Of a stretch of DNA of 64,000 bases, positions 1 to 9,051 are shown in pieces. Both the position numbers and the translations under genes were made by a program. The notes under the pieces are model-generated. The model was not told where the DNA came from. It did not search any database and saw nothing but the letters and a program-made list of their open reading frames with translations. Positions within the stretch are counted from its first letter, which is position 1. The number at the start of each line of letters is the position of its first letter. The stretch comes from Synechococcus sp. MU1617 (GTDB taxonomy: Bacteria > Cyanobacteriota > Cyanobacteriia > PCC-6307 > Cyanobiaceae), in contig NZ_VTLB01000001.1 in NCBI RefSeq assembly GCF_020514235.1, positions 248,001-312,000 on the forward strand. The letters are read 5' to 3'.

Positions 1-62
1 ACGCCGGGGTGACAGCAGCCGTGGCTGACCCAAACTTGCCCTGAGGCTGGTGTGACGCAGGC

Positions 63-1652
63 ATGAAACGCCAAACCCGGTTGCTGATCGGTCTCGCCGT
101 TGCCTTTGTGGCTCTCGTGCTGATCGGCGTTGCTGTTCAGACCATCCGCAGCCTGCTGTGGGATCTGAGTTACTTCCTGCCTCCCTGGTTGCTAACGCCG
201 GTGCTGCTGCTGGGGTTCGTGCTGGTGGCCACCGTGGCGGTGCAGGTGGGTTGGCCGATGTGGAAACGCCTTAAAACACGCCCAGACCAACGCCAAAGTC
301 AACCCACCGCCGCTCCAAAGAACCGCCGGGATGCCGCAACCACCAGCCTGGGCCATGTGGATCGTCTAATCGAACGCATCCAGGACGACATCAGCCGCCG
401 CAGCCTTCAGAACGAACGCGATCGGGTCGCTGAGGAGCTGAAGCGAGGCGATCTGGTGGTTGTGGTCTTCGGCACCGGATCGAGTGGCAAGACATCGCTG
501 ATCCGTGCCCTACTCAATGAAATGGTCGGCGATGTGGGTGCGCCCATGGGCGTGACCAAAACAAGCCGTGCCTACCGCCTGCGTTTGAAAGGTTTGGAGC
601 GTGGTCTTCAGCTCGTGGACACCCCAGGAATCCTGGAAGCTGGAGAAGAAGGCCTTAGCCGAGAGGAAACAGCCCGTCGTCGGGCGGTTCGCGCCGACCT
701 GTTGATTGTGGTGGTGGACGGAGACCTCAGAGCCTCGGAATACACCGTCGTGAGCTCTCTCGCCAGTCTCGGCAAGCGCCTGCTCCTGGTGCTGAACAAG
801 CGGGATTTACGCGGTGTTGAGGAGGAAAGGAGGCTCCTGCAAGTGCTTCGTTCCCGTTGCCAGGGACAGCTCAACGCTGCGGATGTGGTGGCCTGCAGTG
901 CATCTCCTCAATCGATTCCTCAACCAGGACGTCGCCCGCTGCAGCCGCTGCCTGACGTCAGCGATCTGCTGCAGCGCCTCGCCGTCGTGCTGCATGCCGA
1001 GGGGGAGGAATTAATTGCCGACAACATCCTTTTGCAATGCCGATCCCTCGACAGCCGCGGGCGCGACCTGTTGAACGACCAGCGGTCTCGGGAAGCCAAA
1101 CGCTGCATCGACCGCTACAGCTGGATGGGAGCGGGGATCGTCGCCGCCAACCCGCTGCCTGGGATGGATCTGTTGAGCACAGCAGCGGTGAATGCCCAGA
1201 TGATCCTGGAGATGGCCAAGATTTACGGGGTCGAGATGTCCCGTGATCGCGCCAAGGATCTGGCCCTGTCCCTCGGACAGACTCTGGGCAAGTTAGGCAT
1301 CGTCAAAGGTGCCATGAGCTTGCTGGGCACCAGCCTGAGCCTGAGTTTGCCCACCTTGGTTCTGGGTCAGGTGCTCCAAGGGGTGGTGACCGCATGGCTC
1401 ACCCGAATCGCAGGAAGCAGTTTCATGCGCTATTTCGAGCAGGACCAAGACTGGGGTGACGGCGGCATGCAGACCGTTGTTCAACAGGCTTTTGAGCTCA
1501 ACCGACGGGAACTCTCACTGCAGCGCTTTCTGGCCAGTGCGATGCGGCAAGTGGTTGAACCGCTTCAGACGGCGGCGGCGGGACGGCTTCCCCCCCGGCC
1601 AGGGCCTCAGCAGGAGGGGGAAGCATCGGACCCCGGGCATCCAGAACCGTGA
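63..1652 (+). CDS. Membrane-anchored Era-like GTPase with DUF697 domain
   Basis: Predicted GTP-binding protein of the YcjF/DUF697 type found throughout cyanobacteria; its cellular role is not established. Two hydrophobic segments lie at about residues 8-28 and 42-62, followed by a charged linker. The G domain shows a P-loop GTGSSGKTS at 137-145, DTPG at 186-189 and NKRD at 245-248. The last 170 residues contain hydrophobic helices (AGIVAANPLPGMDLL near 357) typical of DUF697. The protein probably sits at a membrane with the GTPase in the cytoplasm. The ATG at 63 gives the first membrane segment. The 3' end overlaps a convergent small gene by 155 bases. Family assignment is firm, function inferred. 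Confidence 0.9.
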   Translation: MKRQTRLLIGLAVAFVALVLIGVAVQTIRSLLWDLSYFLPPWLLTPVLLLGFVLVATVAVQVGWPMWKRLKTRPDQRQSQPTAAPKNRRDAATTSLGHVDRLIERIQDDISRRSLQNERDRVAEELKRGDLVVVVFGTGSSGKTSLIRALLNEMVGDVGAPMGVTKTSRAYRLRLKGLERGLQLVDTPGILEAGEEGLSREETARRRAVRADLLIVVVDGDLRASEYTVVSSLASLGKRLLLVLNKRDLRGVEEERRLLQVLRSRCQGQLNAADVVACSASPQSIPQPGRRPLQPLPDVSDLLQRLAVVLHAEGEELIADNILLQCRSLDSRGRDLLNDQRSREAKRCIDRYSWMGAGIVAANPLPGMDLLSTAAVNAQMILEMAKIYGVEMSRDRAKDLALSLGQTLGKLGIVKGAMSLLGTSLSLSLPTLVLGQVLQGVVTAWLTRIAGSSFMRYFEQDQDWGDGGMQTVVQQAFELNRRELSLQRFLASAMRQVVEPLQTAAAGRLPPRPGPQQEGEASDPGHPEP

Positions 1653-1740
1653 TCAGGAGCAGATAGAGCACACCAATCGCCACGGAGATCGCCCCGGTGA
1701 CGATGGCAACCCAGCGTGAACCCTGCTGCTGTTCCGACAT
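1498..1740 (-). CDS. Small conserved single-pass membrane protein
   Basis: An 80-residue product with a hydrophilic start (MSEQQQGSR), one clear membrane helix (about residues 10-30, VAIVTGAISVAIGVLYLLLI) and a Pro/Ala-rich tail. I do not recognise a function. The N-terminal half reads as a genuine membrane protein, while the C-terminal half overlaps the end of the GTPase gene on the other strand by 155 bases, so its composition there is constrained by two frames. Gene order and the ATG with no competing upstream gene support it. The true stop could differ if there is a frameshift in the overlap, but none is visible. Confidence 0.6.
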   Translation of the reverse strand: MSEQQQGSRWVAIVTGAISVAIGVLYLLLITVLDARGPMLPPPAEALAGGEAVPPPPSEAVQPLAASHWPESAAVRVPVG

Positions 1741-1773
1741 GGGAGCCTTACAAACGATGGCGATTGTGAACGA

Positions 1774-3234
1774 TCAGGCTGGAGCCAGGGATCCATTCAG
1801 TCGTCCCGACAAGTCGCTGAGGTGCTGAGCCGTGGTGTGGGGGTTACCAAAAACCGCCTTGAGACAGAAACGGTCGCCGTAGAAGGGTCGCGACAGCATG
1901 TAGCCGTGAGACAGCAGCATTTGACGGGTAGCTTCACTCCAACGGCCGGCTGCATCAACGCCCCCCTCCTTGGCATGGAATGCCAGCAGGTGAAGATCAC
2001 CGGCCAACAAGGTGAACTTCTCTGGATCCAACTGGGCGGCAAAGGCGGTCCGCCGTTGCAAAGCTCCGCCGAGCGTCGCTTCGATGCCCGCCTCGCCCAA
2101 CTGACGCAGGCCCAGCCAAAGCTTGAGGATCTCCGCAGGTCGGGTGCCCTGCAAGCCGATCTCCCCGCCGTGATCCATCCCCTTGGGCGCCTCCATGTAG
2201 GGCAAACCCGTTGAAAAGGCCTGACGGAGATGGGTTCGGTCCCGCAGCAAGAGCAGGGATGACGCCTTGGTGATGCCCAGCAATTTCTGGGGGTTGAGCG
2301 TGATCGAATCCGCCAGTTCCATGCCGTCCATCAGAGATGCATGGCTGGAACTCAGCGCGAACACACCGCCGATGGCAGCATCAACATGCAACCAGACCTC
2401 AGCATCACGGCAGAGGGTTGCCACATCCAACAGAGGATCAATGGCTCCGCGCACTGTGGTGCCGGCCGTGGCCACGACCGCCAAGCAAGGACGCCCCTCG
2501 GCTTGCAGGGATCTCAAACGCTCAGCCAAAGCCTCGAGGCAAAGGCCACCATCGGCAGCCACGGGAAGCGTCTGGAGCGCATCATCCGCCAGCCCCATCA
2601 CCCTTGCGGCCTTGTTGATCGAGACGTGTGCATCTTGGCTGCACAGCAGCACAGGATCCCGATGTCTGGCCCCCAACGCCGCCCGTGCCGCCACCAGCGC
2701 CATGAGATTGCTCAGGGTTCCGCCGCTGGCCAGAACCCCTCCAGACCCCGTGGGCAAGCCAATCCTGTGGCAGAACCAGCGGCAGAGGTCATGTTCAAGG
2801 CCTGTCAGACCAGGCGAAAGCTCCTCGGCCAGGAGGTTGTTGTTGAGACCTGCACAGACCAATTCCGCCGCAATTGACGCGGTGAGCGGGGGTGGATCGA
2901 GATGGGCCAGAGCACCGGGATGGGACGGCTGATACGCCCCATCCATCACCTGCTGAAGGTCACTGAGCAGCGATTCAACGCTAGCCCCCTCAACACCTGG
3001 GGCCACATCAGGCAAGGGACGCATGACGGGGACCGGGCTGGATCGATCAGCGGAGCCGATCCAACGGCAGAGCAGATCTGAACTGCGATGCAGGAAGTCC
3101 CTCAGCACCGGATCTGAAGCCGAGGGGATGGCGAACGGAGCAAGCCGATCCGGGGGGTGCTGAGACTCGGAACAGGCTTGCAACGGAGACCCGTGAACTG
3201 CAGTGATCTTCGCGTCTCGTGGGAAGGTGCTCAA
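1774..3234 (-). CDS. Group II PLP-dependent amino acid decarboxylase
   Basis: Pyridoxal-phosphate decarboxylase of the glutamate/aromatic/2,4-diaminobutyrate decarboxylase superfamily, cytoplasmic. Visible landmarks: SGGTLSN at about 170-176, a cofactor-ring Asp in HVDAA at 283-287, and the Schiff-base Lys317 in LNPQKLLG. The usual Asn-Pro-His-Lys is here Asn-Pro-Gln-Lys. Its 486 residues are normal for the family. The substrate cannot be read from sequence: 2,4-diaminobutyrate, aromatic amino acids or glutamate are all possible. The first 35 residues look poorly conserved, so translation may begin further in. It diverges from tadA, with the two starts only about 20 bases apart. Confidence 0.85.
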   Translation of the reverse strand: MSTFPRDAKITAVHGSPLQACSESQHPPDRLAPFAIPSASDPVLRDFLHRSSDLLCRWIGSADRSSPVPVMRPLPDVAPGVEGASVESLLSDLQQVMDGAYQPSHPGALAHLDPPPLTASIAAELVCAGLNNNLLAEELSPGLTGLEHDLCRWFCHRIGLPTGSGGVLASGGTLSNLMALVAARAALGARHRDPVLLCSQDAHVSINKAARVMGLADDALQTLPVAADGGLCLEALAERLRSLQAEGRPCLAVVATAGTTVRGAIDPLLDVATLCRDAEVWLHVDAAIGGVFALSSSHASLMDGMELADSITLNPQKLLGITKASSLLLLRDRTHLRQAFSTGLPYMEAPKGMDHGGEIGLQGTRPAEILKLWLGLRQLGEAGIEATLGGALQRRTAFAAQLDPEKFTLLAGDLHLLAFHAKEGGVDAAGRWSEATRQMLLSHGYMLSRPFYGDRFCLKAVFGNPHTTAQHLSDLSGRLNGSLAPA

Positions 3235-3253
3235 AGGACAACGTGGGACAGCG

Positions 3254-3727
3254 GTGGATCAGCGGGATGAGTTCACTCGCTGGATGGACGTTCTGCTCCA
3301 GCGCGCCGAGGAGGCTGGAGTGGAGGGAGAAGTGCCGGTGGCCGCTGTGATCCTCGATGGAGAGGGACGAGCCATCGGCCATGGACGCAACCGGCGCCAG
3401 AGCCACAGGGATCCCCTCGGGCACGCCGAACTGGTGGCCTTGCAACAGGCAGCGATCGTTCAGGACGACTGGAGATTCAACAACTGCACCCTGATCGTCA
3501 CCCTCGAGCCCTGCCCCATGTGTGCAGGGGCCTTGGTGCAGGCCCGCATGGGAACTGTGGTTTTTGCGGCAACAGACCCCAAGCGCGGTGGCCTGGGGGG
3601 AAGCCTTGACCTCTCTACCCATGCCAGTGCTCATCACCACATGAGGGTGATTCAGGGCGTGCGCGAACCTGAGGCGAGGGGGCAGCTGGAACGCTGGTTC
3701 AGGCAGCGGCGGCGACAGAACCGCTGA
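3254..3727 (+). CDS. tadA: tRNA-specific adenosine deaminase TadA
   Basis: Zinc-dependent deaminase that converts A34 to inosine in tRNA-Arg(ACG). The zinc and proton-shuttle motif is HAE at 57-59 and the second zinc motif is PCPMC with Cys87 and Cys90. The start is uncertain. The open frame reaches a GTG at 3203, but that overlaps the divergent decarboxylase; the GTG at 3254 gives 157 residues beginning just before EFTRWMDVLL, which aligns with the first helix of bacterial TadA, whereas the ATG at 3284 would cut that helix. The 3' end overlaps the convergent aminotransferase gene by 29 bases. Essential housekeeping function expected. Confidence 0.9.
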   Translation: MDQRDEFTRWMDVLLQRAEEAGVEGEVPVAAVILDGEGRAIGHGRNRRQSHRDPLGHAELVALQQAAIVQDDWRFNNCTLIVTLEPCPMCAGALVQARMGTVVFAATDPKRGGLGGSLDLSTHASAHHHMRVIQGVREPEARGQLERWFRQRRRQNR

Positions 3728-4883
3728 AGCGAGGCAGCTCTGTCTCAAACAGGTTGAGCAGACGGTTCACGTTTTCAGGGTTGGAGTTGTACCCCATAAG
3801 ACCGATGCGCCAGATTTTTCCGGCCAGGCTGCCGAGTCCGCCACCCACCTCGATGCCGTGGTTGTTGAGCAGGTGTTGGCTAAAGGCCTTGCCATCCACA
3901 CCTTCAGGAATGCGAACCGTGGTGAGGGTGGGCAATCGGCGGTCGGCTGGGACATGCATCGAAAGGCCGAGGCTTTCCAGACCACTCCAGAGCATCTCCG
4001 CATTGCTGCGATGGCGTGCCCAGGCCTGATCGAGACCTTCTTCTGCCAAAAGACGCAGAGCCTCACGCATGCCGAAGTTCATGTTGACCGGCGCAGTGTG
4101 GTGATAAACGCGGTCACTTCCCCAGTACTGATTCAGCAGGGAGACATCCAGGTACCAGTTGGGAACCTTGCCCTGACGAGCTGTCATCTTGGCCTCAGCA
4201 CGGGGACCCATGGTGAAGGGGCCGAGTCCGGGAGGGCAGCTCAGGCCCTTCTGGCTGCAGCTGTAGGCAAGATCAACCTTCCACTCGTCGATGTAAAGCG
4301 GTACACCCCCCAGGGAGGTGACGGTGTCGAGCAGCAGCAGGCAATCGTGCTTCCGGCAGAGGTCGCCAATGCCCTCCATGGGTTGGCAGACACCCGTTGA
4401 GGTTTCGGCATGAACCATCGCCAGGATGGCAGGCTTGTGCTCGATCAGCGCCGCTTCCAGCTCATCGAGGGAGAACCACTCACCCCAGGGCTTCTCAATG
4501 GTTTTCACCTCAGCGCGGTAGCGGCCGGCCATGTCAGCCAGTCGCAGGCCGAAGTATCCCTTGACCGCCACGAGAACGGTGTCTCCCGGTTCGACGGTGT
4601 TGGCCAGGGTTGCCTCCATGGCAGCACTGCCGGTGCCGCTCATCGGAAGTGTGAGGCGGTTGTCGGTCTGCCAGGCGTAACGCAGCAGCTCTTGGACCTC
4701 ACCCATCAGCTCCACGTAGAGAGGATCAAGGTGACCAATCGGCGTTCTCGACAGAGCCTTCAGAACCGTTGGGTGGGCATTTGAGGGGCCGGGTCCAAGC
4801 AGAAGGCGGTCGGGTGTGCCGATCGGTGCAAAGGCTTTGCGGTGACGATCGTCAACAGGAAGGAGTGAGTTCGTCGTCGCCAA
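3699..4883 (-). CDS. Class V aminotransferase, alanine/serine-glyoxylate type
   Basis: PLP-dependent aminotransferase of fold type I, class V, resembling alanine-glyoxylate and serine-glyoxylate aminotransferases; in cyanobacteria such enzymes act in photorespiratory glyoxylate metabolism. Visible features: the N-terminal LLGPGPSNAHP motif, the cofactor loop SGTGSAAMEA, an Asp in LLLDTVTSLGGVP and the Schiff-base Lys in SCSQKGLSCPPG. At 394 residues it is full length. The gene ends inside tadA on the opposite strand. Amino donor (alanine or serine) cannot be decided here; a soluble hydrogenase small-subunit label used for close homologues in old annotations is historical. Confidence 0.88.
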   Translation of the reverse strand: MATTNSLLPVDDRHRKAFAPIGTPDRLLLGPGPSNAHPTVLKALSRTPIGHLDPLYVELMGEVQELLRYAWQTDNRLTLPMSGTGSAAMEATLANTVEPGDTVLVAVKGYFGLRLADMAGRYRAEVKTIEKPWGEWFSLDELEAALIEHKPAILAMVHAETSTGVCQPMEGIGDLCRKHDCLLLLDTVTSLGGVPLYIDEWKVDLAYSCSQKGLSCPPGLGPFTMGPRAEAKMTARQGKVPNWYLDVSLLNQYWGSDRVYHHTAPVNMNFGMREALRLLAEEGLDQAWARHRSNAEMLWSGLESLGLSMHVPADRRLPTLTTVRIPEGVDGKAFSQHLLNNHGIEVGGGLGSLAGKIWRIGLMGYNSNPENVNRLLNLFETELPRFSGSVAAAA

Positions 4884-4989
4884 AGCCCTGATCGTTGGTT
4901 CGTGATGGTGAGCCTACGCAGTCACGCCCCTTGGGAGGGTGAGGAAAGCGCAATTGCAATCTGTTCGAATCTTGCTTGAACCTGTGGGC

Positions 4990-5514
4990 TCAGCGCTGGC
5001 GCACGTTCGTTTCACCAAGGCCCTTGGCCAGGTGATCAAACGGCTGAAGGACGGTGGAGAGCTGATCGGATGCAGCACCGTTGGCCAGAAGCATCTCGGA
5101 AACAACTTCTCCCAACAAAACGATGCTGCGGACTGTTGGGCCGGTGGGTACGCCGAGACTCTTATAGGTGTCGTCGAGTCCGTTCAGAACACGCTCATTG
5201 AGGATCGTGGAGTCACCAGCCACCAGGGCGTAGCTGGCGTAACGAAGGAAATAGTCCATGTCCCGCAGGCAGGCGGCGAGCCGGCGGGTGGTGTAAGCGT
5301 TGCCGCCAGGCAGAAGCAGGTCGGGTTCATCCCGGAACAAGCGCTGACTGGCTTCACGCACAATCTCGGCAGCAGAGCCGTTGATCAGCTCAACGGCCTG
5401 AATCCGCAGCGTGGATTCATCTAGGTACGCATTGATGCTGTCGATCGCTGGACGATCGAAATAACGACCCAACTGGTCGTAGCGACCGATCAGACCGCTG
5501 ATTGCATCGCGCAT
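4990..5514 (-). CDS. apcF: Allophycocyanin beta-18 subunit (phycobilisome core)
   Basis: Phycobiliprotein of the phycobilisome core, replacing one beta-allophycocyanin in the terminal-emitter trimer near the membrane-core linker. The sequence begins MRDAISGLIGRYD and carries the phycocyanobilin attachment Cys82 in AACLRDMDYFLRYASYALV, plus the beta-subunit Asn72 that is usually methylated (GNAYTTRR). Its 174 residues compare with about 169 in other ApcF; the extra residues are at the C-terminus (GLGETNVRQR). It stands alone rather than in the apcABC cluster, as usual for this gene. It is divergent from glnA and shares the 206-base upstream region with it. Confidence 0.93.
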   Translation of the reverse strand: MRDAISGLIGRYDQLGRYFDRPAIDSINAYLDESTLRIQAVELINGSAAEIVREASQRLFRDEPDLLLPGGNAYTTRRLAACLRDMDYFLRYASYALVAGDSTILNERVLNGLDDTYKSLGVPTGPTVRSIVLLGEVVSEMLLANGAASDQLSTVLQPFDHLAKGLGETNVRQR

Positions 5515-5641
5515 GTCCCTGAATCTCCAGAGGATCCCCAGCGGAAGCTAACACCGTTGAGGCGGTCAGATCCTTTGGCAGGCCTGCATTTCAGCCAAGT
5601 TGACAGAAACGGTTACGCAGTCGCCCTCTAGCGGTTAAAAC

Positions 5642-5683
5642 GTACCCCTTGATACAAAATGGTGGCTTGTGGCTGTTTACGGT
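5642..5683 (+). promoter_or_regulatory. NtcA-activated promoter of glnA
   Basis: A perfect NtcA site GTA-N8-TAC lies at 5642-5655 (GTACCCCTTGATAC). Twenty-two bases after it, at 5678-5683, is TACGGT, matching the TAN3T -10 element. This GTAN8TAC-N22-TAN3T layout is the canonical class II NtcA promoter (site centred near -41.5). It predicts transcription starting near 5690, about 30 bases before the glnA ATG. NtcA activation of glnA under nitrogen limitation is well established in cyanobacteria; the site here is read directly. Confidence 0.9.
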
Positions 5684-5720
5684 CACATCACTGCACAATT
5701 CAGTCGAACAGTCCTTTCTT

Positions 5721-7142
5721 ATGTCGAAATCCCCCCAGGACGTCCTGCGCCAGATCAAGGACGAAGGCATCGAACTGATCGACCTCAAATTCACCGATCT
5801 GCACGGCAAATGGCAGCACCTCACGGTCTGCACCGATCTGCTGGAGGAAGAGTCCTTCACTGAGGGCCTGGCATTTGACGGCTCATCCATTCGCGGATGG
5901 AAAGGCATCCAGGCCTCCGACATGGCCATGGTGCCGGACCCCAATACCGCCTGGGTGGACCCCTTCTACCGGCATAAGACCCTGAGCATGATCTGCTCGA
6001 TTCAAGAGCCACGCACCGGCCAGCCCTATGAGCGCTGTCCCCGCGCCCTGGCCCAGCGAGCTCTGAACCACCTGGCCAGTACCGGGCTGGCCGACATGGC
6101 TTTCTTCGGCCCTGAGCCGGAGTTCTTCCTCTTCGACGACGTCCGCTACAACTCGGCCGAAGGTGGTTCCTTCTACAGCGTTGACACCATCGAGGCGGGC
6201 TGGAACACCGGACGCATCGAGGAAGGCGGCAACCTCGCTTACAAGATCCAGGAGAAAGAGGGCTACTTCCCTGTCGCTCCCAACGACACCGCACAGGACA
6301 TCCGCTCCGAAATGCTCCTGCTGATGGGTCAGCTGGGCATCCCCACCGAGAAGCACCACCACGAGGTGGCTGGCGCGGGCCAGCACGAACTCGGCATGAA
6401 ATTTGCTGAGCTGATCGAGGCCGCCGACAACGTCATGACGTACAAGTACGTCGTTCGCAACGTGGCCAAGAAGTACGGCAAGACGGCCACCTTCATGCCC
6501 AAGCCGGTGTTCAACGACAATGGCTCCGGCATGCACGTGCACCAGAGCCTTTGGAAGGGCGGTCAGCCCCTGTTCTTCGGTGAAGGCACCTACGCCAACC
6601 TCTCGCAGACGGCCCGCTGGTACATCGGCGGCATCCTCAAGCATGCTCCCGCCTTCCTGGCCTTCACCAACCCCACCACCAACAGCTACAAGCGTCTGGT
6701 GCCCGGGTTTGAAGCACCGGTCAACCTCGTCTACTCCGAAGGCAACCGCTCTGCCGCCGTGCGGATCCCGCTCACCGGCCCGAGCCCGAAAGCCAAGCGC
6801 CTCGAGTTCCGTTCGGGTGATGCCCTTGCCAACCCCTATCTCGCCTTCAGCGCCATGCTGATGGCCGGTCTGGACGGCATCAAGAACCAGATTGATCCCG
6901 GCGATGGCGAAGACCGCGACCTGTTCGAACTGGCAGCTGAAGAGCTGTCCAAGATCGCCACAGTTCCTGCGTCACTCAACGGCGCTCTCGAAGCGTTGAA
7001 TGCCGATCGCGCCTTCCTCACCGCTGGCGGCGTGTTCAGCGACGACTTCATCGACAACTGGATCGACCTGAAGTACGAGGAGGTTCAGCAGCTTCGCCAG
7101 CGGCCGCACCCCCACGAATTCACCATGTACTACGACGCCTGA
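5721..7142 (+). CDS. glnA: Glutamine synthetase type I
   Basis: Catalyses ATP-dependent amidation of glutamate, the entry point of ammonium into metabolism through GS/GOGAT; a dodecamer in the cytoplasm. The product starts [20 protein letters not shown] and shows the GS beta-grasp segment ([10 protein letters not shown]), catalytic motifs [24 protein letters not shown] and [14 protein letters not shown], and the C-terminal [13 protein letters not shown]. The 473-residue length fits GSI-beta. The frame is open back to a TTG at 5649, but that codon lies inside the NtcA site and upstream of the expected transcript start, so the ATG at 5721 is chosen. The tail keeps an adenylylation-like Tyr region, though cyanobacterial GS is normally controlled by inactivating factors instead. 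Confidence 0.97.
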   Translation: MSKSPQDVLRQIKDEGIELIDLKFTDLHGKWQHLTVCTDLLEEESFTEGLAFDGSSIRGWKGIQASDMAMVPDPNTAWVDPFYRHKTLSMICSIQEPRTGQPYERCPRALAQRALNHLASTGLADMAFFGPEPEFFLFDDVRYNSAEGGSFYSVDTIEAGWNTGRIEEGGNLAYKIQEKEGYFPVAPNDTAQDIRSEMLLLMGQLGIPTEKHHHEVAGAGQHELGMKFAELIEAADNVMTYKYVVRNVAKKYGKTATFMPKPVFNDNGSGMHVHQSLWKGGQPLFFGEGTYANLSQTARWYIGGILKHAPAFLAFTNPTTNSYKRLVPGFEAPVNLVYSEGNRSAAVRIPLTGPSPKAKRLEFRSGDALANPYLAFSAMLMAGLDGIKNQIDPGDGEDRDLFELAAEELSKIATVPASLNGALEALNADRAFLTAGGVFSDDFIDNWIDLKYEEVQQLRQRPHPHEFTMYYDA

Positions 7143-7164
7143 TCAGCGCCCATACATCCCACGA

Positions 7165-7191
7165 CCCGCCTCCCTGGAGGCGGGTTTTTTT
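7165..7191 (+). terminator. Intrinsic terminator after glnA
   Basis: A GC-rich inverted repeat CCCGCCTCC / GGAGGCGGG (7165-7173 and 7176-7184) is followed at once by seven T residues (7185-7191). It begins 22 bases past the glnA stop, so glnA is probably monocistronic. Confidence 0.9.
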
Positions 7192-7256
7192 GTGGACTGC
7201 TAAGCACGCGATTGCGCGTCACATTCGCTGGAATAGCGCTGTTGTCTGGATCCGCG

Positions 7257-8330
7257 ATGGCATCAACGCCCCTGAGCAAGCTTGCGTACCAAACGCTTCA
7301 GCAAGGCAAAAGCATCGCGGGCCTGGCCCACAAAGAGCTGAGCACAAAGCTGATGGAGCTGCTGGCTCCCGATGCCGTTCCCAAGACGGAACCCGTGTCC
7401 GCAGAAGTTCTTGGAGAGCTCCGCCTGGACATGGGCAAGCTCCAGGAACAGGATTGGCAGGATGCCGAACAGGGGATTTACCCCGAGCAGTTGTTGTTCG
7501 ATGCCCCCTGGCTCGACTGGGTCAGCCGCTACCCGCAGGTTTGGATGGATCTTCCCTCCACGTGGGATCGACGTCGTGAGCGCAACGTGCGCGATCTGCC
7601 CAAGGAGACCGACAAAGAGCTTTACCCCGAGTACTACCTCCAGAATTTTCATCATCAAACCGACGGGTATCTGAGTGACCACTCGGCCGGTCTCTACGAC
7701 CTGCAGGTGGAAATCCTCTTCAATGGCACCGCCGATGCCATGCGACGGCGGGTCTTGGCTCCGCTGAAACGGGGCTTGAAGCACTTCGCAGACCGTGCAC
7801 CCGGCTCCCTGAAGATTCTCGATGTGGCAACCGGCACGGGCCGGACATTGCACCAAATCCGGGCTGCTGTGCCCCACGCACAGCTCATCGGAACCGATCT
7901 CTCCGAGTCGTACCTGCGTCAAGCCAACCGCTGGCTGAATGACGGCGATGCATCGCTGGTTCAGCTGATCCGTGCCAACGGAGAATCCTTGCCATTGGCG
8001 GGAGGATCGGTTCAAGCCGTTACCAGTGTGTTTCTGTTGCACGAACTGCCGGCGGAAGCACGCCAGAACGTCCTGAACGAGGCCTGGCGTGTACTCGAGC
8101 CTGGTGGAGTGTTCGTGCTGGCCGACTCTGTTCAGATGGCTGACTCACCCAAGTTCGCTGCAGTGATGGAAAACTTCCGGCGTGTCTTCCATGAGCCCTA
8201 CTACCGCGATTACATCGGCGATGACATCGACGCCCGCCTCTCAGCTGCAGGGTTCGAAGGCATCACCGCGGAAACCCACTTCATGACGCGGGTCTGGTCA
8301 GCGCGCAAACCCATCGCAGAGGCCAGCTGA
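7257..8330 (+). CDS. SAM-dependent class I methyltransferase
   Basis: A 357-residue protein with an N-terminal region of about 185 residues of unknown fold (contains SRYPQVWMDLPSTWDRRRER and YPEYYLQNFHHQTDGYLSD) and a C-terminal Rossmann methyltransferase. Motif I is LKILDVATGTGRTL; the post-I acidic residue is in LIGTDLSESYL; later blocks include VFLLHELP and EAWRVLEPGGVFVLADS. The substrate is unknown; the methyltransferase_11 class includes small-molecule and lipid or quinone enzymes. The start at the ATG 7257 (MASTPLSKL) is preferred over a TTG at 7212, which would prepend residues without family support. Homologues are widespread in cyanobacteria. Confidence 0.82.
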   Translation: MASTPLSKLAYQTLQQGKSIAGLAHKELSTKLMELLAPDAVPKTEPVSAEVLGELRLDMGKLQEQDWQDAEQGIYPEQLLFDAPWLDWVSRYPQVWMDLPSTWDRRRERNVRDLPKETDKELYPEYYLQNFHHQTDGYLSDHSAGLYDLQVEILFNGTADAMRRRVLAPLKRGLKHFADRAPGSLKILDVATGTGRTLHQIRAAVPHAQLIGTDLSESYLRQANRWLNDGDASLVQLIRANGESLPLAGGSVQAVTSVFLLHELPAEARQNVLNEAWRVLEPGGVFVLADSVQMADSPKFAAVMENFRRVFHEPYYRDYIGDDIDARLSAAGFEGITAETHFMTRVWSARKPIAEAS

Positions 8331-8404
8331 GGGGATTCCCTGACAGCGTCCCTTGCACGAACGGCTGCGAGCCATAGGGTGTGATCGATTCTGAAGGGAA
8401 CTTC

Positions 8405-8695
8405 ATGACAAATCCCTTCCGGCTGCGTTGGCTTCAGGGCTGGACGTTTCAGGTGGTGCTGATGGAAGGCCATGTGCAGGTGGAAGCCCACGGTTTCGGC
8501 ATCTGCCTACGCACGGCTGTGATGCCAGGGGAAAGTCCTCAGGCAGCGGCCGATCGTTTGGTCTTATCTGAAGATCGACGCAGGCGGGCTCTGCACAATG
8601 CCTGGCTTCGTGGTCAGGACATGGCGCAGCCCACTGAAGTGTCAACGACGAAGGAGGTTGCCCCCTCCTCCAATTCGCTGGTGGTGGTTGGCTAG
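8405..8695 (+). CDS. Conserved hypothetical small protein
   Basis: A 96-residue protein starting MTNPFRLRWLQGWTFQ. The purine-rich GAAGGGAA just upstream is a good ribosome site for the ATG at 8405, better than the GTG at 8381. The first 65 residues look folded, with alternating hydrophobic strands and an RLVLSEDRRRRALHNAWLRGQD helix; the last 25 are Ser/Thr/Pro-rich and probably disordered. No family recognised and no catalytic motif seen. It follows the methyltransferase by 74 bases on the same strand. Confidence 0.65.
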   Translation: MTNPFRLRWLQGWTFQVVLMEGHVQVEAHGFGICLRTAVMPGESPQAAADRLVLSEDRRRRALHNAWLRGQDMAQPTEVSTTKEVAPSSNSLVVVG

Positions 8696-8732
8696 GCCCA
8701 TCGCCAACAGGTGACCTGTTCTCCTGATCTAT

Positions 8733-9002
8733 TCAGAGCCGAGCAAGAAACCAAGCCAAAGCAAACCCTGCTCCACCAAAACGCATTGCCCTCCAGAAGC
8801 GCTCCCCCGAAGACGGTGAGAGGGGCCATCCCACAGGTGGCTGGCTAATCAGGTTGGAGCCAAGCTTGCCTCGTTGCACCCAACGCCGCGCAGCAACACC
8901 CGACCGGGCATGGGCCTGACATTGGCCTTGCAATAGAAGGCGGGAGGCACGGTGGAGCCAACGCAATGCACTGCTGGGACGTTTGCCTTTGCGCTGTTCC
9001 AC
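8733..9002 (-). CDS. Hypothetical small protein with C-terminal hydrophobic segment
   Basis: An 89-residue open frame, strongly basic in its first half (Arg/Lys-rich, pI clearly high) and ending in a hydrophobic segment (GGAGFALAWFLARL) that could be a membrane anchor. I do not recognise the family. Support is moderate: it fills an otherwise empty 320-base gap and its tail reads like a designed membrane anchor, but Arg/Ala/Gly-rich composition is also what a chance frame in GC-rich DNA gives. Confidence 0.45.
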   Translation of the reverse strand: MEQRKGKRPSSALRWLHRASRLLLQGQCQAHARSGVAARRWVQRGKLGSNLISQPPVGWPLSPSSGERFWRAMRFGGAGFALAWFLARL

Positions 9003-9051
9003 GCCGTTGCACCCACATCACCCGAAACTAGATCGATCTTCTGATCCAGGG

